In this document: positions 50,738-64,000 of the stretch, piece after piece
How positions within the stretch are numbered: position 1 is the first letter of the stretch
How the letters are laid out: the number at the start of each line of letters is the position of its first letter
DNA from: Syngnathus acus
Taxonomy: Eukaryota > Chordata > Actinopteri > Syngnathiformes > Syngnathidae
Assembly: GCF_901709675.1 (NCBI RefSeq)
Contig: NC_051091.1
Location: forward strand, 11,194,967 to 11,258,966
Reading direction: 5' to 3'
Length of the DNA stretch: 64,000 bases
Made by a program: the position numbers and the translations under genes
The notes under the pieces: model-generated
The model's input: only the letters and a program-made list of their open reading frames with translations
Database searches by the model: none
What the model was told of the DNA's origin: nothing

Positions 50738-50975
50738 TCTCTTGTGCTGGGCGTCCAGCCAGAACATGTTTGGTTCTTTGTGTCGCAGAAGTAAGTCCGC
50801 TTTTATACGCCAACAGCCGGTCGCCACTGCGCCGCAGCCCGGGCCCGCAAAGCACCTTGTCCGCCTTGGAAGGGCCCGCTAGCGAGATAGTGTCGGCCTT
50901 GGCTGTCGTGTCCAAGCAGAACTCGTCTCCCGGCAGCAGAACCGAGCCCACTTTGGCTTTTAATCGAGACAACAT
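50738..50975 (-). pseudogene. exosc3: Exosome component 3 (RRP40) first-exon copy, frameshifted
   Basis: Minus-strand sequence encodes an EXOSC3 N-terminus: VGSVLLPGDEF, then VLCGPGLRRSGDRLL, then in another frame RHKEPNMFWLDAQHKR, which follows directly in the family. The shift is caused by a 4-base tandem duplication (AAGTAAGT at 50789-50796 on the plus strand). Without those 4 bases the exon would be 234 bases, exactly in phase to a GTGACA donor at 50737. No later exosc3 exon (S1 or KH domain) is visible between here and tusc2. It therefore looks like a broken duplicate of exon 1. A sequencing error plus a distant remainder of the gene is less likely. Confidence 0.7.
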
Positions 50976-51329
50976 TGTGGCTGGCGTTCGCGCTCACGTG
51001 TGCAGCGAACGCACTGCTTGCTTGTCTGTTTGTGTTGACGCGCCGAACCAGCTCGCAGCGACACCTCGCGGACGGGAGGAACAACCCCGCAGTCACGTCC
51101 CTGTGACGCAGAGCACCTATGAGTCATAGGTGTCATAGGCTATGACGCCACAGAAATAGCCACAGAAGAGGACTGTTTTTTGAATTGCTTTTCCTTAACT
51201 AGCAACTCATAGAAGTGGGGTCATGAAATGAATTGCAACCGAGTTTGTGTTTGCAACATAAAGAGCAAGTTGACACAGACAGTGTGGATCGGTCCATGCT
51301 AACTTTAAGTAAGCGAATGCAGTGTTTTT

Positions 51330-51845
<516 letters not shown>

Positions 51846-52139
51846 TATAACATTGGCTGGTCAATCACTGATTTGCACTATAGAAAGGCACAGAAAGAAA
51901 GTCATTGGTCCACCTAATTAGATTAGATTACGTCTAACATTAGATACTGAGCAATTAGTGTATGCTGAATTTTATTTTGTGTGCAGCATGGAGTTTCTTG
52001 TGCGCGGAGACTTCGCGAGCAGTGCGCAATTGCGCAGCTAGCTGCGCAGCTTAGAGGGAACACAAGCGCTACTGTGTGGACAGATCTGAGTGACCGCTTG
52101 GAAAAGAAGGTGTCTGCAAAGGCTCTGTACACCTTTGTT

Positions 52140-52440
52140 TCGTTTCATTTCATTTATTTTCAAACATGTGAAAAAAGAATAAGATTATTGTACACAATGA
52201 CAAGACATGACAAAATACATGCATATACATATATACACATACAGACATACCTACATACATACATATACATATATATATATATATACATACAAAAATATAC
52301 ATATATATACATATACACATACACATGCCTACAAGCGTAGCAATAAAGATATAACCGCAAAAGAACCATAAGTCACATTCACATGTCTGAAAAGGAGTAG
52401 GAAGAAGTATAATTTATTTAATCCCACCCCCTTTTAATAA
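52140..52440. repeat. Putative LINE-like 3' remnant with TA/CATA run
   Basis: ACATACAT/ATATATAT low-complexity sequence (52225-52325) is followed by AAAAGGAGTAGGAAGAAGTA and TTATTTAATCCCACCCCCTTTT, a phrase I associate with fish dispersed retroelement tails. Family not assigned. Confidence 0.4.
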
Positions 52441-52727
52441 TCCCTAAATACCCAGCCAAAAATCATTTTGCCTCAGTTATCCCAACAAAATACTAAATTA
52501 CTAAATTATCTCCCACCTGCTGCTCGCTAGACACTAAACATGTACCTACACACTATTAATACATACGTATATTTCACACACAGACACTTAACGTACATAC
52601 ATACCTCAAATACAACACAAAGATACCTGAATGGTAGAAATAAACAAAATAAAACAAAAAATAAAAAGCAGCCTGAACAAAACAATGTAAAAACAAACAG
52701 ACACAATCTCTGGCCAGCTCTGGGATT

Positions 52728-53470
52728 CAGTCAGGATGAAACCGATCGTGAAACTAGCAGTGAAGCAAGCTCGGAATCGGGCCCTGAACGGTCATTTCAG
52801 CTTCGTATTCCTTTTGACGAGTGGATGGGATTTCTTCCGGAAAAGGCTGAATACAAAGATAGGAACTGTCGGACCCAGAAAAGAGAATATACAATTTGGA
52901 AGCCTGGCACCTGGACGGCGGACCCACATCATAAATGAACAAATCTGGAAAACAGTCCAAATTCCTTGCACGTTTGTTTTTGAAAGAGCCAAGGTCTATC
53001 CATCGGTCTCAAATAATGATATCCAAATCAGAGGAGTGCAAACTGCAAGGAGTGTCATGGCCTTCTCAACATGAATTGTGGCGGAGCGCCAGAAATTAAC
53101 AGCCCAATAGTATTGAACTGTTTCATTAAGAACAGCGATGACTCCCTACACGCGGGTAGCTCAAAGCACTTTCTATCTGGAAGGAACTTTGTGAGGGCAG
53201 GACGGAACCACATGTATGGCGAGCATCGCAGGCAAATAGACGGATGGACTTTGGAGACCCTGAGCCGAGCCACCTGCCAAATGTGGCCACCCTGCGCAAG
53301 GCAAAGCAAGAGAGAAATGATTTGGCATTGGGTGACAAAAATCCCATTTTCTCATTGCAGATGTGGAAATACAGTGCACCTCACAGTGACAGCATCAAAG
53401 ACATTGGACGTGACGAGTTTGTCGGTCACTATTGGAGTCAAACCCAAATGCGTGTGTACAAGAGCTGACA
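52728..53470 (+). pseudogene. Decayed transposon-type ORF
   Basis: Plus-strand reading frames that look like one old protein broken by frame changes: a segment with NCKECHGLLNMNCGG near 53045-53090, KDIGRDEFVGHYWSQTQMRVYKS near 53397-53466, and HLPNVATLRKAKQERNDL near 53265-53320. The GxDxFxxHYWSxxQxxVYK form recalls the N-terminal region of a dispersed animal transposase-like protein family with a C-x2-C element. I cannot name the family with confidence. The three frames and lack of a start mark it as a relic. Confidence 0.4.
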
Positions 53471-53475
53471 GAAAG

Positions 53476-53800
53476 CAGCACAAACGAAGCACAAGCGGAC
53501 GCTACCATTTTGGGTCCATTTGGAGGAAAAGGGGGGGGGGGGGGGGTTGGGGCTGGGGGACGTCCTCGCTACAACATAAATGTGTCATATCTACCAAATC
53601 GTAGCAGGACAAACGAAAATCTTTGCAGCACAAACGAACGCTACCATTTTGGGTTCATTTGGAGCAGATGGGGGGCTGGGTGAACTCTGGATGACCTATA
53701 CAATCATCGTTCATAACTAAAATACCATAGCAGCGCAAACAAAAGAAAATGTTTGCTGCACAAACCAAACAGACTATTTTGCGTGGGCTGGGGGGCCAGG
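53476..53800 (+). repeat. Diverged direct repeats, about 130-150-base period
   Basis: The phrase GCAGCACAAACGAA...GCTACCATTTTGGGTCCATTTGGAG followed by a G-run and GGGGCTGGG occurs near 53476, 53626 and, weaker, near 53755. The G-runs include GGGGGGGGGGGGGG at 53531. Confidence 0.65.
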
Positions 53801-53930
53801 TGGAGCCAGTGAATTCAACGATGATTCTGTAACTTTGTTTTACGAGGTGTGAAATCCCAACATGTCCTCCTTTGCTACTCTTTTGCTAGTTGAAAAAAAC
53901 ACCCCAACAACAACTTTTCTCTTCCCGAGT

Positions 53931-54425
53931 GGCAGGCGGAATGACAGAAGTGGACTGGATTTCAGTCCTTGAAATGATTCAGCATCTTGAAACTGGTTGA
54001 TGATTATCGTGAGAAGAAATATGCCTTGTTGATTTTGTTGGGTGCATATATGATTTCAGTTTATTTCTGTCATATTTGATTCTTGTCAGCCATGCAGGTG
54101 GCACCATTTGAAAAAAAACTTGCAACTGGCCATCAAATCTTTGTTGTTGTTGTTGTAACTACCAGAAAAGAAGGCAGCTTGAATTGTTTGGTGTTTAAAA
54201 AAAAAAAAGAAAGAAAAGAGGCGTGACTCGACAAGACGTCTTCCTTTCCATATCTTTTGGCAATAGATGAAAAAGTTGGATGTGGACTCTTTCGACGTGG
54301 GCCGCACTTGAGTAAAAAACAAGCTTGCCTGGCCAATTGGCAGGCAGCACGTGGACTGACTTTACAGTCCCTGAAATGACTCAGCATCTCCAAACTGTTT
54401 GATGATTATTTATCTCATGAAAGAC
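53931..54425 (+). repeat. Pair of diverged direct repeats 408 bases apart
   Basis: About 85 bases starting at 53931 (GGCAGGCGGAATGACAG..., GTGGACTGG, CAGTCCTTGAAATGATTCAG, GATGATTAT) recur at 54339 (GGCAGGCAGC..., GTGGACTGA, CAGTCCCTGAAATGACTCAG, GATGATTAT). No function apparent. Confidence 0.7.
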
Positions 54426-54429
54426 AATT

Positions 54430-56640
54430 CTTCTTCCCTCTTCAGTGACATTACGCTCCGTCACGCACGAGAGCACCGAAATGACCCACTTCGACGTGGG
54501 TGCGTGGCACTTGCTTGCATCCAGGCCTCAATCGGCAACGAGCAAATACCAAAGCTATTTTGCTAACATCACAAGAAAAGTATCAATTTGAGAACAAAGT
54601 ATCAGTGTGTCTGGGAGTTAAGTTTCGTCTTTTTTTCTCCGCCCGTTTCCGGCAAAGTGACGCACGCTCAGGCCGTCTTGGCTCCATTTAAGGTCATTTG
54701 GCGGTGCACTTGCCGTCAATCGGAATTTTACCGATTCCACCGTTGTCGTGTGTGTGCGCATGCGTGGCTGACAGAGTTAGGTTTGGCTCCTCCAGTGACT
54801 TTGCCCAGGTTTCATTCAAGGTGCGTGCGTGTGTGTGTGTCATTTTGGAGCCAAATATTGTTAAGCACCCTGCCAGGCTTCCTCTGCTGCCGTCAACACG
54901 CTGACCCGACAGGAAAGGGAGATGGAGCTTCAGACCATGCAGGTTGTAATTGTATCATTTACAGTGCATGCGTGCATGCGTGTGTTTGACTCTCAATACT
55001 TTGGTCAAGTTTGATCGGTTTCTTCAAAGGCGGCCCTTACACTCGGCCTAAAAAAAAACATCTTTTAATGATCATTTTCTTTCCAAGTTGTTCTCACTCA
55101 TATCAATGCATATTTGGATATTATTCCTAAAAAGCACCCTCCGTTTTATTTGATCCATGACATCCAAATACTCATTGATGTGAGTGAGAACAACTTGGAA
55201 AGAAAACAATGGTTAAAAAAGAGATCTTTTTGGGGTGGTTGCAGGGAACGGCCTCGTCTGCCTCGTGGCAGGCGAGGCCGCCATTGCATGACCGCACCCT
55301 CTCAACCGTCCATTTTTTTCTGCGTGTCAATCAATGGATACGAAAACGTTTAAGTGGATATTTTGTGGAGAGAACATTCAAAAATGCTTTCATACGTGTA
55401 AATAATACAATAATAGTATAAAGGACATGCAGAAAATATTGTATCAATCTTGAAAATGTCAATATTAGTCACCAACGTAGTGTGTGCGTGCGTGAGCGTG
55501 TACGTGTGCGTGTGTGTGTGTGTAACATTGGGAGATGCGACGTAGCGTTGTTAACCTTGGTTAACCGGGGACCTCTAGTGGTCACAATTCACCATAGCAG
55601 AAGTCAACATCCTGTTGAGGACTTTTTTTGCGCTCTATTCTGACTGTCTGCTGGATGCACACTTGCTCCATTTTTGCTCCTCTTATTTATTACGTGATTT
55701 GTTTATTTATTATTTATTCAGCACTCTTATTTATCCATTGTTTGTGCCTTCTTGTTTTGCTTTTTTTGTGTTGTTTACTTGTAAGTATATTGTGTACTAT
55801 CTCTTGTCACCGTGGGATAGTGGGAAGGTCATTTCGGTTTCTTTGTGTGTCTTGGCATGTGAAGAAATCGACAATAAAGCAGACTTTGACAATACTGTCA
55901 ATAGGTCTTCAGGCGTCTTTTACTAGGACCACTTGTTTTGGAAGAGACAGAGTACAAGGCTGCAAATTGACTAAATTAATTCACACCTTTGTCCGTCCCT
56001 CATCTGGACCCTAGGACCGTTCCGGGACCACTGACGACGGCGTGCCGGGAGGAGCATCTGAGTCTGTGGTCGTCGTCCAGTCAGAGCCGTGAGTCAGCTT
56101 ACCTATCCATCACTCTGCTTCAGTCCTTTTTTTTTTTTTTGGCATGCTATTCGATGTCCGTACGGCGACCTTGAGTGCTTTGAAAGGCGCCTTATCAATC
56201 AAATGTAGTGTTATGATTACTCGACGACAAAGTCTGCCGTTTGGAGCTGCGTCCTTTTTTTCTGCAATAGCGCCGGGCTCGCGACGTTACATGGCTTTGC
56301 CTTGGCTGGCTTTCTTCTCCGCTTTCGAGCTCTTGTCTTTTTTTGTGTTTCAGTCTGTTTGGTTTGCAGTTTCAACGTCCCTCTGATCGGAGACAAGACA
56401 CCACACCATGGTGGCGTTTGGTATTGCTCCTCTTTATTCTTTCTTGCGCACTCATTTACACATGCGCTTTTTGGTTTTGGTCACGCACACACGCACGCAC
56501 GCAATCACAGCGTCAAACGTGGGAATGGAACTCACGGAGTCGGCACCAATGTTCCCTCTAATTTTTCAAGTGTCTAGTCCAAGTGTAATTGATAAATGAG
56601 GAAATACAGGAATGAATCAATCAATCCAAAAATACATGTA
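54430..56640. other. Region upstream of the fibrinogen-domain gene
   Basis: No confident coding exon. The sequence at 55615-55900 ends in GACAATAAAGCAGACTTTGAC, a typical teleost retroelement-like tail. A short GC-rich segment at about 56015-56089 is flanked by an acceptor-like CCCTAG and a good donor (GAGCC then GTGAGTCAG) and could be a noncoding exon of the gene downstream. Confidence 0.4.
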
Positions 56641-56649
56641 TAGATGAAT

Positions 56650-56945
<296 letters not shown>

Positions 56946-57245
56946 AACCTTGTCAATGACAACTTGAACTTGCTCGGGGGCGCATTTTGTGTTGTGTACC
57001 TTGTGCCCGTTGCTTTTCGGTCGGGCTTTTGCGCTCTCTCGCAATAATGTACCGATCGAGCCCAGACAGAGGTCTCGTCCCGTCTCGTTGCCGCAAACAA
57101 GGTCAAAACCAACGTCAAGTGCAAAGAAAACTTCACGTCACTTGGCTAAACACAAAATACGGCATTAGACGCACGCAGAACAGACAACACGTACACAGCT
57201 GGGGACAGTCGTACGGAGTAAGCAAGAATAGAAGGAGAGCGCAAA

Positions 57246-61601
<4,356 letters not shown>

Positions 61602-63440
61602 GCGGTCGGCCGGCGGAGCCTGGGAACAGCATCCCCGTGGGATCACGTGGGTGCTGCCCGACGTCACCCATTTGCGCAGCGCTCGTCAAGTAAGATGGCG
61701 GTGCGCAAATGTGTGTCGGATTTGGCCCGGGCAAATTGGCTCAAGCGCAATTCCGAATCTCACCAGGAGCTTGACACGAGAGAGACCTGACAAACGCTTA
61801 GTTGGAAGTTAGTTCCTCAAAACCAACTCTTATTAAAGGGCAGTTTGGCGCTGTTGCAGTTCCAAATTTCACCAGCAGACGGTGCCAAATTTAGACTGAC
61901 GTGACATGGTAAATCCGTCGTTAGATTAGTCGAAGTTATTGACTGATTGATTGTTTTGAATGACACGCACACGCACACACACTCACTTTTGGATCATTTT
62001 AGGATGTTTTGCTTTGCTATCATAAAATGCCTTCCATCTGTTAACATAAGGAGTGCCCATAAGCATAGGTTAGCTACGATTGATTATGTGTTAGGTTAGT
62101 GAGTGTTCGATGAAGTTGTGTTTTACAATGACACCAGTTCAAGTAAGGGTACGTTTGACATTCTCTTGCTTTGCCATGAAATAACTAACAGCTGACGCAT
62201 TCCAATGGCATCTGTTAAAGTAAGGGTACCCACCCATAACCATCGTTTCGTTAGGTTGCGTTGAATATTGACTTAGGGTTCATTTTCTTCCTTTTTGTGT
62301 CGTTTCACTTGAATATTTTCAAACATGGTTTATTGCTGTTGATGTCACAAGGTTGGACGGACGGATGGATGGATGGATCATCAACATGTATTCAATATGG
62401 ATGTTTTATTCATACATGAATGTATTCTCTCGTCAGTAAGGACTGTTAAAGTAATCATTGTTTAGTCATGTTGTGTGGAATATTTCATTAAAAGTGTTTT
62501 AGGAGTTAAGTTTCATTTTCTTTTCTTTTCTTTTCTTGAAACAAAAATAGGATTTGGGGAACGAGGCCAACTGATTAATTCCTCCACCCATTCCTGCAAT
62601 TTATACCCTCAGTCTCCTTTTTGTCCCCTCCCTTTACGAAGGTTGAGTTTTACAATCCAAAGAGGTTTGCGACGGCATCATTCTCGCTGGAATGACAAAT
62701 GGCGAGTGGAATTGTCATCGTTTGTACAAACAATGGAGATGTGTCACTTTTTTCCCTTACTCATTAAACTTTCTCTTGATAATCCTTTGACGATTGATCT
62801 TTTGTTCCCCCCCACGTCTATTTTACGATGTGGTGCGAATCGGAATTCAAACAAAAAATTCTAGATTGTTTTTGTCTTTTGCTTCGGTTGTCGAACAAAA
62901 TTCGGAGGTTGAATTTATTTTTGCTGCTAAATTTAAAAACAAAAGGCACATTTTTAAAATGAACTCTCAATGGATTTGGTTGAATGACATTTTTTGAACA
63001 CTGAAGTGGGAGAAACAGCAATGTGTACATATTCTGTTAGACCAGTGCTTCTCAATCATTTTCTGTGATGCCCCCCCCCCATGGAGAAGAAAACATTTCG
63101 CGCCCCCCCCATGTTATTAACATGAAAGAAAAACAAAAAAGAAAGATCAAGTTACAATCAAGAATAACTTTATTATTAACATTATTTTTTAGTCTGTAAC
63201 AGAACAGTGCATCACTTTGCCTGAAATTAAAAAATAAATGATAATTTTTCAAACTATAAACATTCTTGACCAACTGCCATTTTATGGTGAAAAAAACAAA
63301 ACAAAATAATAAACATACATAATATTAAATAACAGCAATAAATAATATTCAATTCAAAGTAATCAGCAACATTAACTCACGAGCACAATATAGAAAACAT
63401 TTGAATTAAAATTGTACACATTCATTGTTGACTTACTTTG
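61602..63440. other. 3' flank of the fibrinogen-domain gene
   Basis: Contains ATTAAA at 61832-61837 as a poly(A) candidate. At 63043 the sequence CCAGTGCTTCTCAATCATTTTCTGT with following C-runs looks like one end of a Charlie-type hAT; I could not find its partner end. No coding exon recognised. Confidence 0.5.
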
Positions 63441-63443
63441 AAG

Positions 63444-63444
<1 letters not shown>

Positions 63445-63483
<39 letters not shown>

Positions 63484-63508
63484 GTATATATATATATATA
63501 TATATATA
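63445..63508. repeat. (TA)n microsatellite
   Basis: About 32 TA units with one TACG interruption. Confidence 0.95.
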
Positions 63509-63556
63509 GCGGTCCCTTGCTGTTCACTACCTGTGCGACTCTTTTTTTATTTGGTC

Positions 63557-63561
63557 ACGCA

Positions 63562-63593
<32 letters not shown>

Positions 63594-63611
63594 CACACAC
63601 ACAGACACACA

Positions 63612-63659
<48 letters not shown>
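63557..63659. repeat. (CA)n/(GCAC)n microsatellite
   Basis: Begins with CGCA units, continues as CA with GA interruptions for about 100 bases. Confidence 0.95.
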
Positions 63660-63660
<1 letters not shown>

Positions 63661-63844
63661 GCTGACAATACCAAAGTGCGACAGGAAAGGAGATGAGATG
63701 GAGGAGAATGGCAAATCCCGAGCAAGGACCTGAAAGCGGATCTTCGCGTCTCATCCCCTGGCAGAGATTAGAGGCCAACTGAGTAAGGTCGCCTGCCACG
63801 TTCATTGTGTCCGTTCTGATAAGTCGGCAGTGTGTGTGTGATGG

Positions 63845-63975
63845 ACAAATAAATCCTTTTTCAAATCAGTCGAGTAAAAACTGGTCAAATATTAAAAAGA
63901 AAAAAAAGATATGATTAAAAGTGAAGATCATTTGCAATTCTAGTAATGACACACGTAGGTCTGACACCTACCACA
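63845..63975. mobile_element. Short hAT-like dispersed repeat, copy 2 (partial)
   Basis: AAATCCTTTTTCAAATCAGTCGAGTAAAAACTGG and TGAAGATCATTTGCAATTCTAGTAATGACAC closely match 50404-50535, ending in GTCTGACACCTACC, which resembles the GTTTGACACCTG end of the same hAT family. Same orientation as copy 1; the left half is missing. Confidence 0.7.
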
Positions 63976-64000
63976 GCGTCCTTTTTACAGCGGCTCTCTC

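Noticed and set aside
53071-53604. 177-codon ORF as a host gene
   Set aside because: It runs into a poly-G repeat, and the better family-like segments occur in different frames; treated as a transposon relic.

Overview
The window is vertebrate nuclear DNA, almost certainly from a teleost fish. Genes are split into short exons with GT/AG introns, CA/GT, GATA and CAAT microsatellites are long, and fish-type hAT elements are scattered through non-coding DNA. I cannot name the species. All exon models were made by eye from reading frame, splice sites and remembered family sequences; no search was run.

Layout. 1-8.2 kb (+): the last 19 coding exons of nckap1l (HEM1, a WAVE-complex subunit). 11.6-19.8 kb (+): pde1b, complete, starting from a PDE1B2/PDE1A-type first exon. 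21.3-31.0 kb (-): ppp1r1a (protein phosphatase inhibitor 1), seven exons. 32.1-33.2 kb (-): npff, a three-exon precursor with two PQRFamide peptides and a TATA box. 34.8-36.4 kb (-): a hyal1-like hyaluronidase with a CCAAT-rich promoter candidate. 38.5-41.1 kb (-): hyal2, with a GPI-type tail and a hAT element beside its stop codon. 46.5-47.1 kb (-): tusc2. 48.3-49.5 kb: a hAT element with a perfect 8-bp target duplication and a BED-finger ORF but no transposase body. 50.7-51.0 kb (-): an isolated exosc3 first-exon copy broken by a 4-bp duplication. 51-57 kb: repeats, microsatellites and a decayed transposon ORF. 57.2-61.6 kb (+): a type II membrane protein of about 1153 residues with a fibrinogen C-terminal (FIBCD1-like) domain on a stalk encoded by a 135-bp coding minisatellite. 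61.6-64 kb: non-coding, microsatellites and a second copy of a repeat also found at 50.4 kb.

How the genes relate. nckap1l-pde1b-ppp1r1a is a conserved neighbourhood (human 12q13, where NPFF also lies), and hyal1-hyal2-tusc2 is another (human 3p21.3). The window joins the two blocks, with the junction between npff and hyal1. PDE1B (which ends calcium-stimulated cyclic nucleotide signals) and PPP1R1A (a PKA-activated PP1 inhibitor) act in linked pathways. HYAL1 and HYAL2 act in sequence on hyaluronan. The most unusual locus is the FIBCD1-like gene: its stalk is a near-perfect tandem repeat with a higher-order 1173-bp duplication and long open frames on both strands.
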